64,000 bases of DNA from Acholeplasma granularum ATCC 19168. GTDB taxonomy: Bacteria > Bacillota_I > Bacilli_A > Acholeplasmatales > Acholeplasmataceae. Positions within the stretch are counted from its first letter, which is position 1. Every line of letters starts with the position of its first letter. The notes under the pieces were generated by a model, which saw only the letters and a list, made by a program, of their open reading frames with translations, was not told the DNA's origin and searched no databases. Of the stretch, positions 45,216 to 53,591 are shown in pieces. The DNA is taken from assembly GCF_000526235.1 (NCBI RefSeq), contig NZ_JAFR01000013.1, forward strand, positions 1 to 64,000. Reading direction: 5' to 3'. The translations under genes were made by a program, and so were the position numbers.

Positions 45216-46320
45216 TATCTGATACCTTCATTAAGTGAATTTCATAAGGATCAATTTTTAAACCAATTTTGTCACCTACTTGGTAGTTTTCGTAAGTGTT
45301 GACCATAAGTTTATAGTCTCCTACTAATACATCTAATTCGTTATGTACACCTTTAAAGATAGAAGATGTGACTGTGCCAATTAGTTTTGCTTGATCAAGT
45401 GAAACAACATCAAAGTCTTCAGGACGAATGACAACATCAACTGGTTCATTATCATTAAATGGATAATTTTCACATTTAAAATCAACATTTAAAAATGCTA
45501 CATTACCATTATTCTTATAAACACCTGAAATAATATTAGATTCACCTATAAATGTTGCAACATATCGGTTCACTGGTTCGTTATAAACTTTTTTAGGTGT
45601 ATCTAGTTGTTGAATCACACCTTCTTTCATTACAACAATACGATCAGACATAGTCATTGCCTCTTCTTGATCGTGTGTAACGAAGATAAATGTAATACCA
45701 AGCTTTTTTTGCATCTCTTTAAGTTCGTATTGCATGTTTTGACGCAGTTTTAAGTCAAGTGCTGCTAAAGGTTCATCAAGTAGTAAAATTTGTGGTTTAT
45801 TAATGAGGGCACGTGCAAGTGCAACTCTTTGTTGTTGACCACCACTCATTTGAGTGATTTTTCTATTTTCAAAGCCTTTTAATTTAACTAAATTTAAAGC
45901 TTCAATAACAGCTTTATTGATACCTGATTTGATTAACTCATTTTGTTCTTTTTTACTTAAATTTGAATCAACATTAAAGAATTTAAGTAAATACTTTTTA
46001 TTTCTGTTTTTTAAACCAAATGCCACATTATCAAACACATTTAAATGTGGAAATAATGCATATTTTTGAAATACTGTATTAATTGGTCTTGCATAAGGTG
46101 GTAAATAATTAAAGATCTTACCGTTAATGATAATTTCTCCACTATCTGGTTTTTCAAAGCCACCAATCATACGTAGGGTTGTTGTTTTACCACAACCAGA
46201 TGGTCCAAGGAGTGTTAGAAATTCATTTTCATATATTTTTAAACTTAAGTCTTTTACGATTAAGTCATTTTCAAATTGTTTGACAACGTGGGATAATTCT
46301 ATAAGCACGTTACTGTTCAA
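45199..46320 (-). CDS. potA: Polyamine ABC transporter ATPase PotA
   Basis: A 373-aa ATPase. Residues 1-240 are the ABC domain: Walker A GPSGCGKTT, signature MSGGQQQRVALARAL, Walker B LLLDEPLAALD and H-loop VTHDQEEAM. Residues 285-373 are a TOBE-type regulatory domain. An internal stretch of about 25 residues before the signature (NKKYLLKFFNVDSNLSKKEQ) is an insertion compared with the usual PotA. The start is TTG 46320, chosen because GGAGG lies 9 nt upstream. It is the first gene of the operon. Confidence 0.94.
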   Translation of the reverse strand: MNSNVLIELSHVVKQFENDLIVKDLSLKIYENEFLTLLGPSGCGKTTTLRMIGGFEKPDSGEIIINGKIFNYLPPYARPINTVFQKYALFPHLNVFDNVAFGLKNRNKKYLLKFFNVDSNLSKKEQNELIKSGINKAVIEALNLVKLKGFENRKITQMSGGQQQRVALARALINKPQILLLDEPLAALDLKLRQNMQYELKEMQKKLGITFIFVTHDQEEAMTMSDRIVVMKEGVIQQLDTPKKVYNEPVNRYVATFIGESNIISGVYKNNGNVAFLNVDFKCENYPFNDNEPVDVVIRPEDFDVVSLDQAKLIGTVTSSIFKGVHNELDVLVGDYKLMVNTYENYQVGDKIGLKIDPYEIHLMKVSDNEETI

Positions 46321-46697
46321 ATCAGGAATCCTCCGATAATTTTATTTTATATTTCGATAAATAATTATATATCTTTTTTTAAAAATGTATACATAAAAAG
46401 TAAATAAAATTTCAACAAAAATTTTTGTGTAAAAATGACGTAAAAAAAATGGTGACTTATCCACGTTATAAAGCAGTTATGGGGTTTATAAAAATATTTA
46501 TTTTTTAATTATAATTTTAAATAAAAAAAGGCTTTTAATTCTATATTTTAAATTTGAGTTTATTTATAAAATTTTTATGGATAAATGTATATGTTTTAAT
46601 TTAAATAATTAAAGATAAAAATTTCATAAAAAAAAGTCTTCAAACTATAAAAAGTCTTCAAACTATAATTAGTATTGAAAACTATTTTATATTTTTA
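46321..46697. other. A+T-rich gap between potA and tRNA-Trp
   Basis: No gene is seen in these 377 bases. They contain the potA ribosome site (GGAGG on the minus strand) and very A+T-rich sequence where the minus-strand potA promoter must lie. A tandem 18-bp repeat is listed separately. The part next to tRNA-Trp is T-rich on the tRNA's own 3' side, but no strong hairpin is visible. Confidence 0.5.
46631..46666. repeat. Two perfect tandem copies of an 18-bp unit
   Basis: AAAAAGTCTTCAAACTAT occurs at 46631-46648 and again at 46649-46666 with no gap. It lies downstream of the minus-strand tRNA-Trp. It may be a polymerase-slippage duplication; no function is evident. Confidence 0.9.
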
Positions 46698-46772
46698 TGG
46701 CGAGGGCAGCAGGATTCGAACCCACACTAAAGGTTTTGGAGACCTGTGTGCTACCGTTGACACCATGCCCCC
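46698..46772 (-). tRNA. trnW: tRNA-Trp (anticodon CCA)
   Basis: A 75-nt tRNA on the minus strand. The acceptor GGGGGCA pairs with TGCCCTC, and the CCA end is encoded. The anticodon loop is CTCCAAA (CCA). It reads UGG only, in line with the use of TGA as a stop in this window. Confidence 0.92.
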
Positions 46773-46833
46773 GTTCACGCAATAGATAGTATAACATAAC
46801 TTAATTAACAATTCAATAAAGAAAAGAGCGATT

Positions 46834-47913
46834 TTATTTATCGCTCTTTGGTTCTGTATCACTAAATATTTGTTGATTTGACTTTAATGGTCTATGTGTT
46901 GGCATGATTTGTGGTTGTTGTGGTGTGTTATCATTATTACCACCATCTTTTTTGTTTCTGATTGCTTTCATAACACGTTTATGGAAGAACCAGAAATAAG
47001 GGATGATAACGATTAGTAGTGCATAGATACCATAAACTATAAAGTAGAAGTAAGTAAATTGACTAAAGTCTGCTGGATGGTATGTTAATACTAAGTTATA
47101 AGGGTTGTTTTCTTGTGTTGGTGTCATACCATCTAATAATTTAGAAAAGTTATAACTTTCTGGTGTAATGTTTAATGTTTCATCAAGTACCATTGGACTA
47201 CCTTGATAAGTTTCTGTACCATCAGTGATTCTATAAATAAATGCTGGTTCTGTTTCTTGATCAAAGTGTGCATATAGATCAACTGCTAGAATGTGGTATT
47301 CATTTGTACCTTCTAGTGTTTTTTGAGCATCTGTGTAAAAATGTGGGTTAAATAGATAAGTTGTTAAAGGTACTCTTTGGTTTGAAATAAAACCGTCTGG
47401 AGAGGTGTAGATATTTAGGTATGGAGCATTGACTTCATTACCTTCTGTATCTTTACCATTTAATACAACTTTTGTTTTTTCTGGGTCATTGACATTGTAT
47501 GCTGTTACTTCAATACTATAGTATAAAGCATCTTCTGAGTATGATTCTAATACTATATAGAAACCATCATAATATATATCTACGTTTGGATCTTTAATTA
47601 AACTAATAAATGGGTAAATACCTAGTTTTACTTGGTATTTAGCATCAATTTCTGTGTTATTTGTTGTATCATAGTATAATTGATCAGTAGAAGTTTTAAT
47701 TTGGTCTTTAGAATAATATGTTTCAAGTGCTGCATTATAACGATCTAATCCTTCGAATGTTGTGTATGATTCATTATTCTTCATTGCATCGATTATGTGA
47801 GTACTTGCATACTCACTACGCATCATTCCTGTAACCCCCATTAAAGTAACTTCAACAAATCCTAATATGAGTAAAACAAATATAAAATAAAATATTCTTC
47901 CTATCCATTTCAT
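46834..47913 (-). CDS. Two-helix membrane protein of unknown function
   Basis: A 359-aa protein with an N-terminal helix (about 5-28) and a C-terminal helix (about 290-312). About 260 residues between them are predicted to be outside the cell. The tail is cytoplasmic and rich in Lys, Asn and Gln. The external part has a beta-rich look (VELGIYPF, YSIEVTAYNVNDPEKT, HILAVDLYAH). No family is recognised. ATG 47913 is chosen because AAAGGAT lies upstream; an in-frame ATG at 47949 has weaker support. It lies between tRNA-Trp and the tRNA cluster. Confidence 0.75.
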   Translation of the reverse strand: MKWIGRIFYFIFVLLILGFVEVTLMGVTGMMRSEYASTHIIDAMKNNESYTTFEGLDRYNAALETYYSKDQIKTSTDQLYYDTTNNTEIDAKYQVKLGIYPFISLIKDPNVDIYYDGFYIVLESYSEDALYYSIEVTAYNVNDPEKTKVVLNGKDTEGNEVNAPYLNIYTSPDGFISNQRVPLTTYLFNPHFYTDAQKTLEGTNEYHILAVDLYAHFDQETEPAFIYRITDGTETYQGSPMVLDETLNITPESYNFSKLLDGMTPTQENNPYNLVLTYHPADFSQFTYFYFIVYGIYALLIVIIPYFWFFHKRVMKAIRNKKDGGNNDNTPQQPQIMPTHRPLKSNQQIFSDTEPKSDK

Positions 47914-47997
47914 CTGGCAAATACATCCTTTCATGATATATAATAACAAATAAAATATGAAACTTTACAAAAAACGTATTTTTACCGTATTTTAAAC

Positions 47998-48025
47998 TTT
48001 ACAAAACAAAAAATGTTGGTATAAT
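47998..48025 (+). promoter_or_regulatory. Promoter of the tRNA-His/Gln/Leu cluster
   Basis: TTTACA (47998-48003), a 16-bp spacer and TATAAT (48020-48025), with a TGG extended -10 just before it. It lies about 19 bases upstream of tRNA-His. Confidence 0.82.
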
Positions 48026-48043
48026 AATACTTGCGCAAAGTAT

Positions 48044-48120
48044 GGCGGTTGTGGCGAAGTGGTTAACGCATCGGCTTGTGGCGCCGACACTCGGGGGTTC
48101 AATTCCCCTCGGCCGCCCCA
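48044..48120 (+). tRNA. tRNA-His (anticodon GUG)
   Basis: A 77-nt tRNA including the extra 5' G(-1) that faces C73, a hallmark of tRNA-His. The acceptor GCGGTTG pairs with CGGCCGC through two G-T pairs. The anticodon loop TTGTGGC gives GTG. CCA is encoded. Confidence 0.95.
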
Positions 48121-48143
48121 TCTTGCGAAAATAAATAAAATGT

Positions 48144-48218
48144 AGGCCCATAGCCAAGCGGTAAGGCAACGGACTTTGACTCCGTCACTCGTAGGTTCAA
48201 ATCCTGCTGGGCCTGCCA
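48144..48218 (+). tRNA. tRNA-Gln (anticodon UUG)
   Basis: A 75-nt tRNA. The acceptor AGGCCCA pairs with TGGGCCT, followed by G and an encoded CCA. The anticodon stem-loop ACGGA-CTTTGAC-TCCGT gives TTG. Confidence 0.95.
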
Positions 48219-48245
48219 TTTTTATAAAGAAAGTCCACTATCCAT

Positions 48246-48330
48246 GCGGGTGTGGCGAAATTGGCAGACGCACTAGACTTAGGATCTAGCGCTTTACGGC
48301 ATGCAGGTTCAAGTCCTGTCACCCGCACCA
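48246..48330 (+). tRNA. tRNA-Leu (anticodon UAG)
   Basis: An 85-nt class II tRNA. The acceptor GCGGGTG pairs with CACCCGC, followed by A and an encoded CCA. The anticodon stem-loop CTAGA-CTTAGGA-TCTAG gives TAG. It has a long variable arm. It is the last tRNA of the cluster; accessory genes begin beyond it. Confidence 0.95.
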
Positions 48331-48344
48331 AGTTGATTTGAAAT

Positions 48345-48377
48345 GGGTTGATACAATTTGTATCAGACCTTTTTTTA
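48345..48377 (+). terminator. Terminator of the tRNA cluster
   Basis: The stem GGTTGATAC/GTATCAGACC (one bulge) with loop AATTT is followed by seven T residues, 15 bases after the tRNA-Leu CCA. Confidence 0.85.
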
Positions 48378-48442
48378 TTTTGTAGGCAGAAAGGGAAAAA
48401 ATACCTAACCGCCAGTTTTATATTGAACTATAGAGTCCTGTA

Positions 48443-48478
48443 ATAGTCTAGATTTAGACTATCTATAGGTTTCTTTTT
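48443..48478 (+). terminator. Second hairpin with T-rich tail at the island edge
   Basis: The perfect 8-bp hairpin ATAGTCTA-GATT-TAGACTAT (48443-48462) is followed by CTATAGG and TTTCTTTTTATTTTG. It is possibly a terminator left from a former gene between the tRNA cluster and the restriction operon. Confidence 0.5.
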
Positions 48479-48550
48479 ATTTTGTTAGTCAACTATTTAA
48501 CGATTACCTTACTTTTTAACGATTTGAGAAATAAGATATTCCGTAATAAA

Positions 48551-48579
48551 TAGACAATTTGACAAAAAAGTGCTATAAT
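48551..48579 (+). promoter_or_regulatory. Promoter of the type I restriction operon
   Basis: TAGACA (48551-48556), a 17-bp spacer and TATAAT (48574-48579), with a TGC extended -10. An in-frame TTG at 48559 lies inside this promoter and is therefore not the start of the regulator gene. Confidence 0.75.
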
Positions 48580-48615
48580 TTTGAATATATAGTTACATTT
48601 ATAATGGAGGTAATT

Positions 48616-48813
48616 ATGGATTACCAACGATTAGTGAAAAAATTAAGGAAAAAGTTAATATTGTCACAACAGGAACTAGCTGAGTTATTAGAGGTTTCTT
48701 TTTCATCAATTAATAGATGGGAGACTAGAAAACACGAGCCAACCATTAAAGTTAAAAGAAAAATAGTTGAGCTTTGTAAAGAAAATAATATTGATTTGGA
48801 GGGGAAAGAATAA
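48616..48813 (+). CDS. Small XRE-family HTH regulator of the type I operon
   Basis: A 65-aa protein consisting of one Cro/CI-type helix-turn-helix: KLRKKLILSQQELAELL, then VSFSSINRWE as the recognition helix, with RKHEPTIKVKR after it. GGAGG lies 5 nt upstream of ATG 48616. Its stop overlaps the hsdR start (TAATG), so it is translated with the restriction subunit. It may act as a controller protein that delays restriction after entry to a new cell, in the way C proteins do in type II systems (inference). Confidence 0.82.
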   Translation: MDYQRLVKKLRKKLILSQQELAELLEVSFSSINRWETRKHEPTIKVKRKIVELCKENNIDLEGKE

Positions 48814-51800
48814 TGTTACATTTTAATGAAGATACAAGAGTAAAATTACCTGCAACCATTCAATTTTTAAGATTAGGTTATGAATATCAATCACTTAAAG
48901 GGGCTAGGATTGACTTTGAAACTAAGATCTTTATTGATAGATTTAAAACAAGTTTAGAAAGAATCAACAAGAGAGAAATATCTAACGATGAGTTGTTTGC
49001 TCTTTTAGCTGAAATTAACACTTTAATTAAGAATAATGATTTAGGTAAAGAGTTTTATAAGAGGTTGCTTTCTTCTGAATATCAAATCAAATTATTAGAT
49101 TTCGAGGACTTCAGTAACAATGATTTTGCTGTTGTTAATGAACTACCTTTTAGTATTAAAGAAGGAACAGAAGAAGGCTCATTTAGACCAGATATTAATA
49201 TTTTAATCAACGGTATGCCGTTAGCATTTTTGGAAGTTAAACATCCTAATAATAGTGGTGGTATTCAAGTTGAGTTTGAAAGAATGATTAATAAGAGATT
49301 GAAGAATGATGACTATAAAAAGTACTTCAATTTACTTCAACTTATCTCTTTTTCAAATAATATGGAATATGAAGATGCTGATGATGACATTGCTGATGAA
49401 GTTAAAGCAGGATCTTTTTATACGACTCCAAATGGACAAAGCACAACATTCTCTTTCTTTAGAGAAGATATAAAAGAATACCATTCCAAATACAAACTCA
49501 AAGAAATCGATGAAGCAACAGTAAAATTTGTGGTAAAAGACGGTGGTTATAATCCAGATGAAACAGATACACCGGAATTTAACACTAACCTTTCGGACCT
49601 TACTCCATGCAACAGATTTATAACTTCTCTGTTTGATAAAGAGAGATTACTCTATATGCTTCGTTATGGAGTCATGTTTTTGACTGAAATTAAGAAGGTT
49701 CACAATGCTTCAACTAACACTAATGAGGAAATTCCAATTAAGCAAAAGCATATTATGAGATATCCTCAGTTCTTTGCCACAAGAGCTATTATTAAGCGAT
49801 TTGGAGAAGAAGATAAAAATGGTATTATTTGGCACACGCAAGGTTCAGGTAAAACAGCACTGTCAGCATATTCACTTAAAGTTATTACAGATTACTTTGC
49901 CAAAAAGAATGTTAACACTAGATTTTTCTTTGTTGTCGATAGACTTGATTTGATGACTCAAGCAACTACAGAGTTTACTAATAGAGGATTTACTGTAACT
50001 AGCGTTTCAAGTAAGACGGAATTTGCAAAAGAACTAAAGAAACCACTGGACGAAGATAATGATGGCATTGGTACAATTTGTGTAGTTAATATCCATAAAT
50101 TAATGGAAGAATCAAAGATGCCAGTCATCGAGAATGTATATAATGTAAAAGTTCAAAGAATCTTCTTTGTCGATGAAGCTCACAGATCCTATAATATTCA
50201 TGGAGAATTTTTTAAGAACTTAATGACTTGTGATTCCAATGGTATTTATATTGCCATGACAGGAACACCTTTATTAACTAAGAAAGAACGTTCTAATCTA
50301 AAATTTGGTGATTACATTCATAAGTATTTCTACGATAAGTCTATCGCAGATGGATATACATTAAGAATTAAAAAGGAACAAATCGACACAGCGGCAAAGG
50401 CTGAAATTAAAGAAAATCTTGATATTGAAAACCAAAACCTTGATAGCAAAGATGTTTATGAATCTGATGACTATATAGAAGGTGTTTCTAAGTATATTGA
50501 AAGAGACTTCAGACAATTTAGACTTGTTAATACTGACAATACTATCGGTGGAATGATTGTATGTCGTTCTAATGATCAAGCAAGAAAAATCAATGAATGG
50601 ATTAAGAATCACAGTAAACTCACAAGTGGACTAGTAATGTCTGATAGCGAAAATAATGCGAATCAAAATGTACTAAACAAACAACATCAAATAAACTTCA
50701 GAGAAAGTGGTTTTCCTGATATTTTAGTTGTTCACTATATGCTTACAACTGGTTATGATGTTAAACGATTAAAGAAAATGTACCTATTAAGAGGTCCTCA
50801 TGCACAAAGTTTACTTCAAACAATCTCTCGTGTTAATAGACCTTATAAGAGTCCAACAGGAAAAGTTTATCAATATGGATATATCGTAGACTTTGTTGAT
50901 ATAGAGAAAGAATATACAAATACTCTTGATGCTTATATTAAAGAACTTGAGGCTGACATAAATGAAGATGGAGATGATGAAGTTTCATTATCTGGTCTTG
51001 TAGTCGATAAAGAAGATATAAAGAGAAAACTCGATAAACTCCAAACTGAATTGAAACAATTTATACCAACTGATAATATTGAAATGTTCGTAAAGATGAT
51101 GCAGTACTTCAACAAGGAAGCTTTAATAAAAATTAGAAAGCTTTTAACTGGAGTAAAAGACTGCTCTGTTGAATTCAAACTATCAAGAGCGGTAGAATAT
51201 TCAAAACTTATTGATGATGATAAAGTTAATAAATACTTAAAAGCAGTTAATGACAGAATATCATTTATCAATTTATCAAGCAAGGTTATTGATACACTCG
51301 ACATTATGAATAATGAAGAAGTAATCAAAGTGGTTTATGAGTTCATTAAGACAAGAATTACGATTCTCGAGTTAGGTAAATTCATGCTAAAAGAAGCTGA
51401 CTTCGATAAAGTTAAAGATGTGCTTACTGAACTACAAAGAGAAGTTCAAAAGAATAAAAACAAGAAAGATATGAAGGTACAAAAACTTGAAGAATTACTT
51501 AAGAAGATATTTGATAAACTTCAAGTGTTTGACTATGCCACAATTGATGAATTGTCAGATGAGTTAAGAACAGCTCTTGAAGAAGCAAAAAGAATAAACG
51601 AAGAGAATGATAGACTATCTCAAGCTTATGGTGGTAGTTTTGCATTTGTTAAGACTTTAAGTGATGCTGTAATTGAAACTACTATTGATAGATCTGATAT
51701 TGAAGCATTCCTCAAGATTATTTACGATAATATCAAAGATACTATATATGATGATGCTTTAATAATACAAGGCAAAAAAGGATTTATTGATGCTACAAAA

Positions 51801-51917
51801 GTAAAAATAACTGTAATATTAATTAAAGAAAAATTATTCAAAAAAGTTAAAGATTCCTATGACGATCTTCTAGAAATGTTATATGTGAACTTACTTCTTT
51901 ATAAAGAGAGCATTTAG
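48813..51917 (+). CDS. hsdR: Type I restriction enzyme, R subunit
   Basis: A 1034-aa motor-nuclease subunit. The PD-(D/E)XK nuclease lies near the N-terminus with D127, E141 and K143 (FRPDINI...FLEVKHP). The SF2 translocase follows: Walker A GSGKT from 344, DEAH at 454-457, then TGTPLL and a late LLQTISRVNRPY motif VI. The C-terminal 300 residues are helical and charged, and would bind the methylase core. With HsdM and HsdS it cuts unmodified DNA after ATP-driven translocation. The start overlaps the HTH gene (TAATG). Confidence 0.95.
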   Translation: MLHFNEDTRVKLPATIQFLRLGYEYQSLKGARIDFETKIFIDRFKTSLERINKREISNDELFALLAEINTLIKNNDLGKEFYKRLLSSEYQIKLLDFEDFSNNDFAVVNELPFSIKEGTEEGSFRPDINILINGMPLAFLEVKHPNNSGGIQVEFERMINKRLKNDDYKKYFNLLQLISFSNNMEYEDADDDIADEVKAGSFYTTPNGQSTTFSFFREDIKEYHSKYKLKEIDEATVKFVVKDGGYNPDETDTPEFNTNLSDLTPCNRFITSLFDKERLLYMLRYGVMFLTEIKKVHNASTNTNEEIPIKQKHIMRYPQFFATRAIIKRFGEEDKNGIIWHTQGSGKTALSAYSLKVITDYFAKKNVNTRFFFVVDRLDLMTQATTEFTNRGFTVTSVSSKTEFAKELKKPLDEDNDGIGTICVVNIHKLMEESKMPVIENVYNVKVQRIFFVDEAHRSYNIHGEFFKNLMTCDSNGIYIAMTGTPLLTKKERSNLKFGDYIHKYFYDKSIADGYTLRIKKEQIDTAAKAEIKENLDIENQNLDSKDVYESDDYIEGVSKYIERDFRQFRLVNTDNTIGGMIVCRSNDQARKINEWIKNHSKLTSGLVMSDSENNANQNVLNKQHQINFRESGFPDILVVHYMLTTGYDVKRLKKMYLLRGPHAQSLLQTISRVNRPYKSPTGKVYQYGYIVDFVDIEKEYTNTLDAYIKELEADINEDGDDEVSLSGLVVDKEDIKRKLDKLQTELKQFIPTDNIEMFVKMMQYFNKEALIKIRKLLTGVKDCSVEFKLSRAVEYSKLIDDDKVNKYLKAVNDRISFINLSSKVIDTLDIMNNEEVIKVVYEFIKTRITILELGKFMLKEADFDKVKDVLTELQREVQKNKNKKDMKVQKLEELLKKIFDKLQVFDYATIDELSDELRTALEEAKRINEENDRLSQAYGGSFAFVKTLSDAVIETTIDRSDIEAFLKIIYDNIKDTIYDDALIIQGKKGFIDATKVKITVILIKEKLFKKVKDSYDDLLEMLYVNLLLYKESI

Positions 51918-51929
51918 GGGGGGACAAAT

Positions 51930-53591
51930 ATGCCAAATTATGTAGAATTAGAAAAAAATATAAAATCTATTATTGATGACTTACAAGGGTTATGTTCAAC
52001 TAATGGATTATCCAATACTGCTTATGAAGAAGTAGTAGTTACTTCCGTTTTTCTTTATAAGTTTTTAAATGATAAGTTCATGGCCAATCTAAGAAAGTTC
52101 TGTAAAGATACAGGATTAGACTATCAAGCTGTGATAAAAAATGAAGATGATATGCTTGATGCTTTTTATGCTGCTTATCCACAAGATGTAGCATTCAAAT
52201 ACGAAGATACAATTGATTATTTAGTACAGCACATTAAAGATGATAATTTCTATAATCAATTGGATAAGACATTAGTCAGAATTTCTAATTACAAGGAAAA
52301 CCAATCTTTTAGTGTTGAAACAGCTGGTGGTGAAAAGAAACCACTATTCACTGAGATTTGTGATAAGGTTGAAGTTTCAAAAAGAAATGCATTTGCGAGA
52401 AATGTATTTTCATATATCACCAGAGATAGATTTGATTTTGGTGAAACAATTGAAGGAAACTATGACTTCTTCAGTACAATTTTTGAATATTTGATTCAAA
52501 ACTATAATGTAGCTAGTGGAACATATGCTGAGTACTTCACTCCACAAGCATTATCAAGTGCTATTGCTAAAATATTAGTGCATATGTCACCAGTCGAAGA
52601 TAAGATTTATGAAATTTACGATCCATCAGCGGGTTCTGGTTCCTTAGTCCTTCATTTAGCAAATGAACTTGGAGATGGGAAGTTTGGTAATAAAGCTAGA
52701 GTTTTCACACAAGACATATCACAAAAATCATCAAGATTCTTAAGAATAAATATGCTCCTAAATGGATTGAAAGAATCACTTGAAAACATTATTGAGGGTG
52801 ACACATTAGAAACTCCTGCTCACTACAAAATTAAAGGTGATGACACTTCAGGATTAAAGAAGTTTGACTTCATAACATCTAATCCTCCTTTTAAAACAGA
52901 CTTCTCATCCACTAGAGATAAAATTGAAACTAAGTGGGAGAAAACTACTAGATTCTTTGCAGGAGTACCTAAAATTCCTAATTCTAAGAAAGAATCTATG
53001 GCTATTTATCTCTGTTTTATTCAACACATCTTATACTCACTAAAGGATGGTGGTAAAGCTGCAATTGTTGTTCCTACTGGCTTTATTACAGCTCAAACAG
53101 GTATTGAAAAAACGATTAGACAAAATATTATTGATAACAAGTGGCTACGTGGAGTTATTTCTATGCCTTCTAATATTTTTGCTAATACAGGGACAAATGT
53201 ATCAGTATTATTTATTGATAAATCTAACAGGAATGATGAAGTATTATTAATGGATGCATCTAAACTTGGTGAAAAAGTTAAAGTAGGAAAGAATCAAAAA
53301 ACAGTATTATCAAAAGTAGAATTGGAAAGAATAATTAATAGTTTTGTCGAACATAAAGTTGAAGAAGATTTTTCTATATCAGTAACGTATAAGCAAATCA
53401 AAGACAAAAATTATTCATTTAGTGCTGGACAATATTTTGATGTTAAAATTGAGTATATTGAATTATCTGCAGAATTATTTGAAGAGAAAATGAAATCATA
53501 TAAATCTAATCTTACAGCATTATTTTCTGAAGGTAAAACTTTAGAGGAAGAGATCAAGAATAAACTTAGGGATTTGAACTATGAAGACTAA
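51930..53591 (+). CDS. hsdM: Type I restriction-modification, DNA methyltransferase subunit
   Basis: A 553-aa N6-adenine methyltransferase. The N-terminal helical domain (1-170) is followed by motif I DPSAGSGSL and the catalytic motif IV NPPF (SNPPFKTDF). The C-terminus binds HsdS. It methylates the target chosen by HsdS. GGGGGG precedes the ATG, and the gene overlaps hsdS by 11 nt. Confidence 0.95.
   Translation: MPNYVELEKNIKSIIDDLQGLCSTNGLSNTAYEEVVVTSVFLYKFLNDKFMANLRKFCKDTGLDYQAVIKNEDDMLDAFYAAYPQDVAFKYEDTIDYLVQHIKDDNFYNQLDKTLVRISNYKENQSFSVETAGGEKKPLFTEICDKVEVSKRNAFARNVFSYITRDRFDFGETIEGNYDFFSTIFEYLIQNYNVASGTYAEYFTPQALSSAIAKILVHMSPVEDKIYEIYDPSAGSGSLVLHLANELGDGKFGNKARVFTQDISQKSSRFLRINMLLNGLKESLENIIEGDTLETPAHYKIKGDDTSGLKKFDFITSNPPFKTDFSSTRDKIETKWEKTTRFFAGVPKIPNSKKESMAIYLCFIQHILYSLKDGGKAAIVVPTGFITAQTGIEKTIRQNIIDNKWLRGVISMPSNIFANTGTNVSVLFIDKSNRNDEVLLMDASKLGEKVKVGKNQKTVLSKVELERIINSFVEHKVEEDFSISVTYKQIKDKNYSFSAGQYFDVKIEYIELSAELFEEKMKSYKSNLTALFSEGKTLEEEIKNKLRDLNYED

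Noticed and set aside
46698-46772. UGA read as tryptophan (Mycoplasma code)
   Set aside because: The tRNA-Trp anticodon is CCA, and several genes end at TGA within ATGA overlaps. No internal TGA is needed in any gene.
48246-48480. Integrase-type attachment site at tRNA-Leu
   Set aside because: No repeat of the tRNA-Leu 3' end and no integrase gene was found in the window.
48559-48615. Longer HTH regulator starting at TTG 48559
   Set aside because: It lies inside the TAGACA-N17-TATAAT promoter, while ATG 48616 has a perfect GGAGG site.
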